DNA of 64,000 nucleotides from contig NZ_QTUA01000001.1 in NCBI RefSeq assembly GCF_003386865.1, positions 1 through 64,000 on the forward strand, in the 5' to 3' direction. Below the pieces are notes generated by a model. The model searched no databases, was not told the origin of the DNA, and was given only the letters and a program-made list of their open reading frames with translations. Below, piece by piece: positions 51,132 through 61,919 of the stretch. Position numbers and translations under genes: made by a program. Positions within the stretch are counted from its first letter, which is position 1, and each line of letters starts with the position of its first letter. This DNA is from Calidifontibacter indicus (GTDB lineage: Bacteria > Actinomycetota > Actinomycetes > Actinomycetales > Dermatophilaceae).

Positions 51132-51920
51132 GTGCGTATTGCGACCTGGAACGTCAACTCCGTCCGCTCCCGAATCGACCGCGTGATGGGCGTGCTCGAA
51201 CGGCACGACCTCGACGTGTTGCTGCTGCAGGAGACCAAGTGTCGTGACGACCAGTTCCCGACCCTCGACCTCGCGGCCAAGGGCTACGAGCTGGCCCACC
51301 ACGGCCTCAACCAGTGGAACGGCGTGGCCGTGATCTCCCGGGTCGGTCTCGACGACGTGCAGATCGGCTTCCCGAGCATGCCCGGCTTCGGCGACCCGGT
51401 CGCCCCCGAAGCCCGCGCGATCGGCGCCACCTGCGACGGCGTCCGGGTGTGGTCGCTGTATGTGCCGAACGGTCGCGAGATCGACCACCCGCACTACCAC
51501 TACAAGTTGGAATGGCTCGCGGGTCTGCGCAACGACGCGGCCGGTTGGCTGGCCGACGACCCCGAGGCGCAGATCCTGCTGGCCGGCGACTGGAACATCG
51601 CGCCGACCGACGACGACGTCTGGGATCCGTCGTTCTTCGAGGGCAAAACCCACGTCACGCCGCCCGAGCGCGACGCGTTCCAGGCGGTCGTCGACGCCGG
51701 GTTCGCCGATGTCGTGCGCCCCTACACGCCGGGCCCGGGCGTCTACACCTACTGGGACTACACCCAGCTGCGCTTCCCGAAGAAGCAGGGCATGCGGATC
51801 GACTTCGCGCTCGCGTCGCCGGCGCTGGCCGCTCGGGTGACCGACGCGATGATCGACCGGGAGGAACGCAAGGGCAAGGGCGCGTCCGATCACGCGCCCG
51901 TGGTGATCACGCTCGGCTGA
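51132..51920 (+). CDS. xth: Exodeoxyribonuclease III (AP endonuclease)
   Basis: 262 residues, EEP superfamily. ATWNVNSVRSRIDR (metal-binding Asn), LLLQETKCRDDQFP (Glu), SLYVPNGREI (Tyr), LLAGDWNIAPTDDDVWDP (Asp/Asn pair), YTYWDYTQLRFPKKQGMRID and the closing KGASDHAPVVITL (Asp-His). All catalytic residues are visible. It cleaves at abasic sites and removes 3' blocks in base-excision repair. It borders the IS110 element, whose insertion left its promoter intact. Confidence 0.95.
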   Translation: MRIATWNVNSVRSRIDRVMGVLERHDLDVLLLQETKCRDDQFPTLDLAAKGYELAHHGLNQWNGVAVISRVGLDDVQIGFPSMPGFGDPVAPEARAIGATCDGVRVWSLYVPNGREIDHPHYHYKLEWLAGLRNDAAGWLADDPEAQILLAGDWNIAPTDDDVWDPSFFEGKTHVTPPERDAFQAVVDAGFADVVRPYTPGPGVYTYWDYTQLRFPKKQGMRIDFALASPALAARVTDAMIDREERKGKGASDHAPVVITLG

Positions 51921-51972
51921 CCCTTCGCCGGTTAGGGTCGGGTCGGCCAGCACGACGTCGGAGAGCAGGAAC

Positions 51973-52758
51973 ATGAGCCACGATCCCGAACACGCGTCCC
52001 CGGACGAACCCACCCGGGCGACCCCTCGGATCGACCCCGGCATGCTCGACAAGCAGCACACGCAGGAGTTCGGCGACCCGGGCACCCGCGAGGTGCCCTA
52101 CGGCACTCCGCCGCCGAACGACCAGCCGCAGTACGGGCAGAGCTACGGGCAGGTGTACGGGGCGCAGTCCGGCGACGCGTACGGCTCTGCCTCGGCGCAG
52201 GAGCAGCCCTACTCCGGCGGCGGGTACGACCAGCAGTACGGGCAGCAATACGGGCAGGCGTACGGCAACCAGTACGGCGCCGCCCCGTCCGATGACCCGT
52301 ACGGACAGGCGTACGGCAACCAGTACGGCGCCGCCCCGTCCGATGACCCGTACGGACAGGCGTACGGCACCCAGTACGGCGCCGCCCCGTCCGGCGACCA
52401 GTACGGGTACGGCCAGCAATATGGCCAGCAATATGGCCAGTCCTATCAGCAGCCCTACGGTCAGCCCTTCCAACCGGACCCCTACTCCTACGGACCACCC
52501 GGCGGCTTCCCGCAGCAGGAGTCCAACGGTCTGGCGATCGCGGCACTGGTGACCTCCCTGGCCGGCTGCCTGTGCGGAGTCGGGTTCATCGTGGGCCTCG
52601 TGCTCGGCATCGTCGCGTTGCCGAAGGCGAAGCGGGCGGGCGACAGTTCGGCGAAGGGCATGGCGATCGCCGGCATCGTGATCGGTGCAGTCGGCACTAT
52701 CGGCATGGTCGCCTGGATCGGCCTCGCCATCGCAGGCACGCTGCCGAGTTCCTACTGA
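51973..52758 (+). CDS. DUF4190 membrane protein with Tyr/Gly/Gln-rich repeats
   Basis: 261 residues. A polar N-terminus is followed by about 120 residues of low-complexity repeats (YGQSYGQVYGAQSGDAYG, then 17-residue units GNQYGAAPSDDPYGQAY). The C-terminal DUF4190 part has two helices: LAIAALVTSLAGCLCGVGFI and GMAIAGIVIGAVGTIGMVAW, with ALPKAKRAGDSSAKG between. Function unknown. A TAGGGT box and GGAG precede ATG 51973. Confidence 0.82.
   Translation: MSHDPEHASPDEPTRATPRIDPGMLDKQHTQEFGDPGTREVPYGTPPPNDQPQYGQSYGQVYGAQSGDAYGSASAQEQPYSGGGYDQQYGQQYGQAYGNQYGAAPSDDPYGQAYGNQYGAAPSDDPYGQAYGTQYGAAPSGDQYGYGQQYGQQYGQSYQQPYGQPFQPDPYSYGPPGGFPQQESNGLAIAALVTSLAGCLCGVGFIVGLVLGIVALPKAKRAGDSSAKGMAIAGIVIGAVGTIGMVAWIGLAIAGTLPSSY
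52264..52399 (+). repeat. 51-bp tandem repeats within the DUF4190 gene
   Basis: Units start at 52264, 52315 and 52366. The first two are identical over 51 bp and the third diverges after about 32 bp. They encode GNQYGAAPSDDPYGQAY. Near-identity suggests recent expansion. Confidence 0.85.
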
Positions 52759-52770
52759 GAGAGCGCACCG

Positions 52771-54237
52771 ATGAACAACCACGACCTCGTCGTCATCGGA
52801 GCCGGCTTCTCCGGGATCGCGATGACCATCGCGGCGAAGGCGGCCGGTCGCGACGTGATCGTGCTGGAGAGGGCCGACGAGATCGGCGGCACCTGGCGCG
52901 ACAACCGCTACCCCGGGGTTGCCTGTGACATTCAGAGCCACCTCTACTCCTACTCCTTCGAGCTCAACCCCGACTGGTCGCGCGCTTACGCACCGGGTGA
53001 CGAGATCCAGGACTACCTGCTCTATGTCGTCGAGCAGTACGACGTACGGCGCCATGTGCGGTTCGGCGCCGATGTGCAGCAGGCGTGGTTCGACGAGGAG
53101 ACCTCCCGCTGGGAGGTCGCGTTCACCGGACCGGAAGGACGGCTGGAGACGATCAGCTGCCGTGACCTGGTGCTTGCCGTCGGGTCGCTGCAGGTGCCGA
53201 CCGTGCCCGACATCCCCGGTTTGGAGACCTTCGCCGGGGAGCTGATGCACACGGCGACCTGGGTGCCCGGCACCACCGCCCACGGCAAGCGGGTGGGTGT
53301 GGTCGGCACCGGCGCGAGCGCCGTCCAGCTGATTCCGGCCGTGGCGCCCGATGCCGCCGCGCTGACCGTCTTCCAGCGCACGCCGACGTGGGTGATGCCG
53401 AAGGGCGACCACGAGATCGCGGAGTCGACCTCCGAGCGGTACGAGCGGCGTCCGGCGCTGATGAAGGCGCTGCGCGCCAAGATCCGGACGTCGAACGAGA
53501 GCCGTGCGCTGGCGTTCGTGAAGCAGCCGGCGCTGATGAAGGCCGTCTCGCTGCGGGCCCGCGCGCACCTGCGGTCGTCGGTCGACGATCCGCAGCTGCG
53601 GGCCCGCCTGACCCCGTCGCACACCTTGGGCTGCAAGCGGATTCCGTTGTCGGACGACTACCTGGAGACGTTCAATCGGCGCAACGTGAAGTTGGAGACG
53701 GGCGAACTCATCGCGGCGGACGCGACCGCGGTGGTCACGGCCGACGGCACGCACCACCCGCTCGACCTGTTGGTGTTGGCGACCGGTTTCGACCCGGCCG
53801 CGGGGTGGAAGGCGGTCAACGTGTTCGGCCGCAAGCACGCCTCGCTCAGCGCGCGGTGGGACGAAGGCATCGACAGCTACTACGGCGTCACCGTGCCCGA
53901 CTTCCCGAACATGTTCATGCTGCTCGGGCCAAACGCCGAGCTCGGCCACAACTCGGTGCTGCTGATGATGGAGGCGCAGGTCGAGCTCGTCACCAAGCTG
54001 CTCGCCGAACGTGATCGGCGCGGCGCGGCGATGGTGAGCGTGCGGCCCGAGGTCGTGCCCGCGCACATGGCCGAGATCGACGAACGCAGCCAGGGCACCG
54101 TCTGGCTGCAGGGCGGCTGCCGCAGCTGGTACCTCGACGAGTCGGGTCGCAACCGCACGCTGTGGCCGGGCACCGTCGGCGAGTTCGAGCGGCGCGTCCG
54201 CAACCCCGAATGGGTCGACTACGAGTTCACCAGCTGA
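52771..54237 (+). CDS. Flavin-containing monooxygenase (Baeyer-Villiger type-like)
   Basis: 488 residues. FAD site VVIGAGFSGIAMTIAA (about 6-21), ERADEIGGTWRDNRYPGVAC, the FMO/BVMO signature FAGELMHTATWVPG (about 150-165), second dinucleotide site VGVVGTGASAVQLIPA, and FQRTPTWVMPKGDH. LLVLATGFDPAAGW and NMFMLLGPNAELGHNS close the fold. The signature has Met before the His and Ala-Thr-Trp after it, close to F.G...HT..W. It oxidises an unknown ketone or heteroatom substrate with NADPH and O2. It converges with the MFS gene. Confidence 0.88.
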   Translation: MNNHDLVVIGAGFSGIAMTIAAKAAGRDVIVLERADEIGGTWRDNRYPGVACDIQSHLYSYSFELNPDWSRAYAPGDEIQDYLLYVVEQYDVRRHVRFGADVQQAWFDEETSRWEVAFTGPEGRLETISCRDLVLAVGSLQVPTVPDIPGLETFAGELMHTATWVPGTTAHGKRVGVVGTGASAVQLIPAVAPDAAALTVFQRTPTWVMPKGDHEIAESTSERYERRPALMKALRAKIRTSNESRALAFVKQPALMKAVSLRARAHLRSSVDDPQLRARLTPSHTLGCKRIPLSDDYLETFNRRNVKLETGELIAADATAVVTADGTHHPLDLLVLATGFDPAAGWKAVNVFGRKHASLSARWDEGIDSYYGVTVPDFPNMFMLLGPNAELGHNSVLLMMEAQVELVTKLLAERDRRGAAMVSVRPEVVPAHMAEIDERSQGTVWLQGGCRSWYLDESGRNRTLWPGTVGEFERRVRNPEWVDYEFTS

Positions 54238-54255
54238 GCGCGAGGGTCAACCGAC

Positions 54256-55947
54256 TCACACGCGCGAGAGCGCACGCACCTCGCAGTCGGCGTCGACCAC
54301 GAGCCGCTCGCGGCCGAGGAACCACGACACGACCGCAGCGACGGTGGCCGCGATCGCGGCCCCGAGGAAGACCGTGTCGACCTGCCGGATGCCGGCGGCC
54401 TTGTAGTCGGCCGCCGTCGGGGCATCGAGGGCGGAGATCTCCGCGTAGTACTGGTGCAGACCGATCGCGGTGAGCAGCGCGAGCCCCACGACCATGCCGA
54501 CCATGCGGGCCACCACGATCAGCGACGAGGTGACGCCGTGGTCGTCCTCGCTGGCGTCGGCGAGCGCGGCGTCGTTGACCGGGGCGATCGCGAGGCCCAC
54601 CCCGAGTCCGACGAGCACCAGCACGATCGTGGCATGCAGCGAGTCGAGCACGTTGCCGGTCCAGCGCGACATCATGAAGAGCCCGATCGCGGCCAGCGCC
54701 ATGCCGCCGCCGGCAACCAGACCCGGGCCGACCCGGCGCAGCAGCCACCCGCCGAGCAGCGCACCGACCGGCACCGCGATGAGGAAGCGCACCAGGATCA
54801 CCGCGGCCTCGGTCTGGGAGTCGGTGACGGTGATGCGCGCCAGGATCGGCACGTCGACGACGATCGCCACGATGACGGTGCCGACCAGCAACGACACGAC
54901 GAGCGCGGGCAGCACGCGTCCGACGACCGCTGCGCGGGCGATGAGCGGTTGCGCGGCCCGGCGGTGCCACCACCAGTAGAGGCCTGCGGCGACGACGGCC
55001 AACGGCACCAGCCAGAAGCCCATCGGTCCGACGACCTCGGTCTCGGGGTTGGCCGAGGAGAAGGTGAGCACGAGGCAACCGAGCACCGTGACGATGAGCA
55101 GAGCACCGAACAGATCGGCGCGGCGCAGGATCGGCCACCAGTAGCGGGTCGACAGCGCGATGAGCACGGCGAGCGCGCTCAGGCCCCACAGGCCGATGGG
55201 GGTCATCAGTCGGGCCGTGTGTCCCTCGTAGGGCACGAACGGGTCGCCGTACACGATCGACGTCGTCAGGGCCTCGGGTGCGATGAGTGCGAGCCCGAGC
55301 AGCGCGACGGTGGCGAGCCCGGCCAGTGCGGTGAGGGCGTGCCACCACTTCGGTACCGGGCTCGCGTGCTGCGAGGCGGTGCTCGGGCCACCGGTCGCGC
55401 GGATCAGCAGGGCCAGCACGATGCCGCCGATCCCGTTGATCCAGAAGATCATCCGCCAGTCCCAGGCGTGCAGGATCGCGGCGCCGAACAGCGGGCCGAG
55501 CACCGAACCGACCTCCTGCACGGCGCCCACGACACCGAACGCCGTCCCCCGTCTGCCGACGGGCCAGAGCGACGCGACGATCGCGAGGGTCGCGGGCACC
55601 AGTCCGCCTCCCCCGATGCCCTGCAACACGCGTCCGGCGACGAGCACCGGAAGGTCGACCGCGACCCCGGTGATCGCCGAGCCGACGGTGAACAGCGCGA
55701 GGCACCACAGCAGGATGCGTTGGCGGTCGACGAGGTCGGCCAACCGGCCGATCAACGGCAGCACCGCGATGTAACCGAGCAGGAACCCGCTGATGATCGG
55801 GGTGGCCTTCTGCAGGGCATCGATGCCGAGCCCGACGCCCTTCATCATGTCCGGCAACGCCAACACCACGACATAGGTGTCGGCCGCAGCCAGGGCGACG
55901 GCGACCGAAGCCGTCGCCAGCAGTGCCTTAGGGCGCTTGGATGTCAA
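54256..55947 (-). CDS. MFS multidrug/lipid exporter, P55-like
   Basis: 563 residues, about 14 hydrophobic segments. MFS motifs: LPLIGRLADLVDRQRILLW (motif A), LVAGRVLQGIGGGGLVPATL, FGVVGAVQEVGSVLGPLFGA (motif C) and WRMIFWINGIGGIVLALL. A long second-half loop and an extra C-terminal helix pair fit the DHA2 group. The upstream gene, overlapping by 20 bp, encodes an LprG-like lipoprotein. The same pair (lprG and P55) in mycobacteria exports triacylglycerides and lipoglycans. Confidence 0.85.
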   Translation of the reverse strand: MTSKRPKALLATASVAVALAAADTYVVVLALPDMMKGVGLGIDALQKATPIISGFLLGYIAVLPLIGRLADLVDRQRILLWCLALFTVGSAITGVAVDLPVLVAGRVLQGIGGGGLVPATLAIVASLWPVGRRGTAFGVVGAVQEVGSVLGPLFGAAILHAWDWRMIFWINGIGGIVLALLIRATGGPSTASQHASPVPKWWHALTALAGLATVALLGLALIAPEALTTSIVYGDPFVPYEGHTARLMTPIGLWGLSALAVLIALSTRYWWPILRRADLFGALLIVTVLGCLVLTFSSANPETEVVGPMGFWLVPLAVVAAGLYWWWHRRAAQPLIARAAVVGRVLPALVVSLLVGTVIVAIVVDVPILARITVTDSQTEAAVILVRFLIAVPVGALLGGWLLRRVGPGLVAGGGMALAAIGLFMMSRWTGNVLDSLHATIVLVLVGLGVGLAIAPVNDAALADASEDDHGVTSSLIVVARMVGMVVGLALLTAIGLHQYYAEISALDAPTAADYKAAGIRQVDTVFLGAAIAATVAAVVSWFLGRERLVVDADCEVRALSRV

Positions 55948-56653
55948 CCGTCTGCCCGTAGTTCGTGAAGGTGAGGTCGTAGGTGGTCTTCGCCGTGCCC
56001 GCGAAGAACGGGCCGACGACCTGAACCGAGCGCACCTGGTTGTCGTCGGTGAGTCCGTACTTCACGGTGAAACTGCCCGACCCGTCACCCATGTTGAGGA
56101 CGGTCTTGACCGCGCTGCCGGGCAGGGTGCCGGTCACCGTCTGCACGATGTCCTTCCCGTCACGCAGCTTCGCGCCGAAGACGGGGTCTTTGGTCTGGGG
56201 CAGCAGGGTGGCGACACCCTGGCTCTTGCTGAACAGCTTGTTCGGGTCGGGCGCACCGTAGGTGTTGGGGTCGATCTCGGACATCTTCGCCGCGAACGGC
56301 ATCTTCGCCCAGGTCTTGCCGCCGGTGGAGATGACCGGCACGGACGCCGACAACGAACCGGCCTGCACGCTGAGCGTGCCCTTGAACGCCGGTCGCGCGA
56401 TCACATCGCCCTCACCCGAGAGCACCCCGCTGCTCGTCTTCGGCACGTCTGTGCCCTGCAGCTTGAAGTGGTAACCGGGGGTGCCGTCGATGACCTTCCT
56501 GGCCTCGGCCAGCCGCTGCGACGCCGTCGGTGGCCGGCTGCCCGACTGGGTCGGCTCGGTCTTCTTACCGCTGGTGCTGCTGCAACCTGCGACGAGCAGA
56601 GTGGCAGAGAGCGCGATCGCGCCGACTGCGGTCTGGGTGGTGCGTACGCGCAT
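55928..56653 (-). CDS. LppX/LprAFG-family lipoprotein
   Basis: 241 residues. Lipobox ATLLVAGCSS (Cys about residue 24), a Thr/Ser-rich linker, then the LppX_LprAFG fold: ARKVIDGTPGYHFKLQGTD, GDVIARPAFKGTLSVQ, GKTWAKMPFAAKM and the C-terminal TYDLTFTNYGQTVDIQ. In mycobacteria this half-barrel has a hydrophobic cavity that carries acylated lipids. Its gene precedes and overlaps an MFS exporter as in the lprG-P55 operon. Confidence 0.88.
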   Translation of the reverse strand: MRVRTTQTAVGAIALSATLLVAGCSSTSGKKTEPTQSGSRPPTASQRLAEARKVIDGTPGYHFKLQGTDVPKTSSGVLSGEGDVIARPAFKGTLSVQAGSLSASVPVISTGGKTWAKMPFAAKMSEIDPNTYGAPDPNKLFSKSQGVATLLPQTKDPVFGAKLRDGKDIVQTVTGTLPGSAVKTVLNMGDGSGSFTVKYGLTDDNQVRSVQVVGPFFAGTAKTTYDLTFTNYGQTVDIQAP

Positions 56654-56684
56654 GAGATCAACCTATCTGTCCACGGGCCATGAA

Positions 56685-56726
56685 GTCCGACGCGCGAGTA
56701 ACTTCGAGAGTTCCCGCGCGTCGGAC
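56685..56726. repeat. 12-bp inverted repeat upstream of the lipoprotein gene
   Basis: GTCCGACGCGCG (56685-56696) and CGCGCGTCGGAC (56715-56726) are perfect complements, with an inner AACT/AGTT pair in the loop. The 13-mer CGCGCGAGTAACT at 56691 recurs at 60327, so it may be a dispersed palindromic family. It could also terminate the minus-strand gene at 56756. Confidence 0.75.
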
Positions 56727-56755
56727 CTGTGGTCGAGCCTGGCTGTTGGGGCGGT

Positions 56756-57325
56756 TCAGCGGCCCCGGGCCAGATTGCTCCACGTCTTGGCACCGGCCAC
56801 ACCGTCGGCGGCGAGGCCGACCAGCCGCTGGTAGCGCTTCACCTCGCGCTCGGTGGCGGCGCCGAAGACACCGTCCGAACCCAGGCCCGAGTCGAAGCGG
56901 GCGTTGAGCGCCAACTGCAGGAGTTGCACGTCGTACTGCCGCGATCCGCGGCGCAGCGTCGGTCGGCTCGAGGTGTGCGCCACGAGAGCGCACCAGGTCT
57001 TCGGGCCGACGATCGCGTCGGTCTTCAGGGCGCATCGCACCTGGAAGTGCTGCACCAGTCGCTGGGTGGTGCGGTCGTAGTGCGCGGTCTGCGAGCCGTA
57101 GGTCGGGTTGTAGCCGTTCTTCTTCAGCCAGCTCTTGAGCAGCAGCACGTTGTCGTAGTGCACGGCGCCGGGGCGCAGCTTCGGGTAGTGAAATCCGGCG
57201 GCCGAGGCCGACGACGCCATACCGACTCCGACGACGGCTGTCACCGCGGTCGCGCCGACACCGGCGAGGATCGCGCGGCGGCCGATGCGAGGGGTGTTGG
57301 TGAGGGTCTGGGTCTGGTCGTTCAT
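56756..57325 (-). CDS. Tat-exported peptidoglycan-binding protein
   Basis: 189 residues. A twin-arginine signal (PRIGRRAILAGVGATAVTAV) with cleavage near SASA-A. Two PG_binding_1-like units follow: residues about 50-115 (LLLKSWLKKNGYNPTYGSQT; FQVRCALKTDAIVGPKTWCA) and about 120-187 (VQLLQLALNARFDSGLGSDG; VKRYQRLVGLAADGVAGAKT). There is no catalytic domain, so it may be a wall-attached accessory protein. It is flanked by an inverted repeat on its 3' side. Confidence 0.87.
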   Translation of the reverse strand: MNDQTQTLTNTPRIGRRAILAGVGATAVTAVVGVGMASSASAAGFHYPKLRPGAVHYDNVLLLKSWLKKNGYNPTYGSQTAHYDRTTQRLVQHFQVRCALKTDAIVGPKTWCALVAHTSSRPTLRRGSRQYDVQLLQLALNARFDSGLGSDGVFGAATEREVKRYQRLVGLAADGVAGAKTWSNLARGR

Positions 57326-57465
57326 CGCGTCGTCGCTCCTGGCGTGCTCGTCGGTTTCGTGGTGACGACCGGACTCCCTGTCGGATCCGGCCGCACAAAG
57401 CCGACGGGACGAAACCGTCGAACGGTTCCATCGGCCCGGTCACCAGGCGGACGTGCCCCGACGGG

Positions 57466-57495
57466 CGCTGAAAAGACGGACGCTGAAAAGACGGA
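57466..57495. repeat. Two direct 15-bp repeats between clpB and the peptidoglycan-binding gene
   Basis: CGCTGAAAAGACGGA occurs twice in tandem in the 227-bp gap downstream of clpB. No gene is visible in this gap, which otherwise holds the clpB terminator. Confidence 0.8.
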
Positions 57496-57498
57496 CGT

Positions 57499-57528
57499 CG
57501 GTGGTCGGGCCCGAAGGCCCGGCCACCG
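57499..57528 (-). terminator. clpB terminator hairpin
   Basis: CGGTGGTCGGGCC (57499-57511) pairs with GGCCCGGCCACCG (57516-57528) through one G-U pair and a 4-nt loop. It lies 25 bp after the clpB stop. Confidence 0.8.
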
Positions 57529-57552
57529 GCGTGTTTGCCGCGGTGCGCTTGA

Positions 57553-60126
<2,574 letters not shown>

Positions 60127-60240
60127 TCCGGGAACTCCCTTTCCTCGGTCTTGCTTGTCGGACAGGTCAGTGACGCTCACCGGCCACGCTAGTCAGCGAA
60201 CGGTCGGCGCGTCGCTCTACGAGAATCAACGTCGCCAAAG

Positions 60241-60259
60241 TTGAGTCCATTCCGCTCAA
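60241..60259 (-). promoter_or_regulatory. HAIR element (HspR operator) upstream of clpB
   Basis: TTGAGT-N7-GCTCAA. The HspR consensus is CTTGAGT-N7-ACTCAAG; the spacing is exact and 11 of 12 core arm bases match. HspR represses dnaK and clpB operons in actinobacteria, so heat-shock control of clpB is likely. Confidence 0.75.
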
Positions 60260-60284
60260 TGTTGATGAATCGCTGGTGCGCACC

Positions 60285-60356
60285 AAGTCGCGTCGGGCGC
60301 GACTTACTCGGCGGTATCGGACGGATCGCGCGAGTAACTCGCGTCGGACGCGACTC
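60285..60356. repeat. Two related small palindromes upstream of the TerD gene
   Basis: AAGTCGCG-TCGGG-CGCGACTT (60285-60305) and, 33 bp on, TCGCG-TCGGA-CGCGA (60339-60353) with GAGTAA before and CTC after. Both share the stem-loop core CGCG-TCGG-CGCG. They occupy part of the 371-bp clpB-TerD gap; the rest (60357-60497) shows only promoter and GGAGGAG sequence before the ATG. Confidence 0.65.
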
Positions 60357-60497
60357 GGTGCGGGCGGACGGCGGGCCGACGGCGGCCCCGCTGTCCGGAT
60401 CGCGGAAGCGGCCGGACGCGTGGGAGCGCACCGACCGGATCGCACGTCAGCCCTCCGTAGAGTTGTCGCGGGACACCGCGAGCGGAGGAGATTTCGG

Positions 60498-61919
60498 ATG
60501 ACTGCTGTTGAACTGGCGCGCGGGCAGAACGCCCCGCTCGCCTCCACCCGGCTGACCGCGACGGTCGAACTGCCCGCGGCCGCCGACCTGTCGGCGCTGC
60601 TGTTGACCGCCGACGCCAAGGTGCGCGGCGACTCCGACATCGTGTTCTACAACCAGCCCGAGGGTCCCGGCGTGCGTTGCGTGCCGCCGTCCGCTGGGCA
60701 GCCGTGGCAGTTGCACCTCGACCTGGCGGCGGTGCCCGCCGAGATCGCGAAGGTGCGGGTCGTCACCTCGCTCGACGAGGCCGGCCGCACCTTCGGGTCG
60801 CTCCCGACCGCACCGGTCGCCCGGGTGTCGTCGGCCGACGGCACCCCCGTCGCGCAGGCGACCCTCGACGGACTGACCACCGAGGCGATCGTCGTCGCGG
60901 TGGAGTTCTACCGTCGCGACACGGCCTGGAAGATCCGCGCGGTCGGCCAGGGCTACGGCGGCGGGCTCGCCGACCTGCTGCGCGACCACGGCGTCGACGT
61001 CGCCGACGAACCCGCGCCCGCGGCTCCAACACCCACGGCTGCGGCACCCACTGCCCCGGCACACCAGCCGACACCCCCCGCCCACCAGGCGGCACCACAG
61101 ACAGCACAGGCAGCACCCTCGCCCCAGCCGGCACCGGTGCCACCGTCCGCACCCACCGCGCCTGCCGGCATGCCGCCCGCACCGGTCCAGTCCGGCCTGT
61201 CGGGCCGGCCGCGCACCACACCACCGGAGTTGCATCGTCCTCAAACACCGCCGCCACCCGCGCCTGCTCACCCGCACGACCCGTACGCCCCCGGGCCGGC
61301 CGCCCCGCCGCCGGCCGACAACTCCTCGCTGACCCGGGGCCGCCCGGTCAACCTGAGCAAGGGGCAGTCGGTCAACCTGCGCAAGGACGACGGCAGCAGC
61401 CTGTCGCTGGTGCGGATGGGGCTCGGCTGGGATCCGGTGCAGCGTGGTGGCCTGTTGTCGCGTCGCACCGCCGAGATCGACCTCGACGCATCGGCAATCC
61501 TGTTGGCGGGCAACGACATCGTCGACCTGGTGTTCTACAACCGGCTGATGTCGGCGGACGGCTCGGTGCGTCACGCCGGCGACAACCGCACCGGAGCAGG
61601 CGACGGCGACGACGAGGTCATCATGATCGACCTGCCGCGGGTGCCGGTGCACGTCACCTCGGTGGTGCTGGTCGTGACGTCCTACGAGGGCCACACCTTC
61701 CAGATGGTGCAGAACGCGTTCTGCCGGCTCATCGACGAGGCGGGCCGCGCGGGTGAACTGGTGCGCTACCAACTCTCCGGCGGCGACGCGACGACCGGCA
61801 TGGTGATGGCGGCCCTGCGGCGCACCGACGCCGGCTGGCGGATGGAGGCGATCGGGGAGGCCGCACAGGCACGCGTGCCGCAGGAGCTCTTCCCGATGAT
61901 GAACCGCTTCGCGCGATGA
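60498..61919 (+). CDS. TerD-family protein with two TerD domains
   Basis: 473 residues. An N-terminal TerD-like domain (about 1-175) has LTADAKVRGDSDIVFYNQPE but lacks the usual GDN motif. A Pro/Ala/Gln-rich linker of about 110 residues follows. The C-terminal TerD domain (about 290-473) is canonical: LSKGQSVNLRKDDGSSLSLV, ILLAGNDIVDLVFYNR and the Ca-binding SVRHAGDNRTGAGDGDDE. TerD proteins bind calcium and belong to tellurite/stress-response systems. The stop overlaps the next gene by 4 bp. GGAGGAG precedes the ATG. Confidence 0.9.
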   Translation: MTAVELARGQNAPLASTRLTATVELPAAADLSALLLTADAKVRGDSDIVFYNQPEGPGVRCVPPSAGQPWQLHLDLAAVPAEIAKVRVVTSLDEAGRTFGSLPTAPVARVSSADGTPVAQATLDGLTTEAIVVAVEFYRRDTAWKIRAVGQGYGGGLADLLRDHGVDVADEPAPAAPTPTAAAPTAPAHQPTPPAHQAAPQTAQAAPSPQPAPVPPSAPTAPAGMPPAPVQSGLSGRPRTTPPELHRPQTPPPPAPAHPHDPYAPGPAAPPPADNSSLTRGRPVNLSKGQSVNLRKDDGSSLSLVRMGLGWDPVQRGGLLSRRTAEIDLDASAILLAGNDIVDLVFYNRLMSADGSVRHAGDNRTGAGDGDDEVIMIDLPRVPVHVTSVVLVVTSYEGHTFQMVQNAFCRLIDEAGRAGELVRYQLSGGDATTGMVMAALRRTDAGWRMEAIGEAAQARVPQELFPMMNRFAR

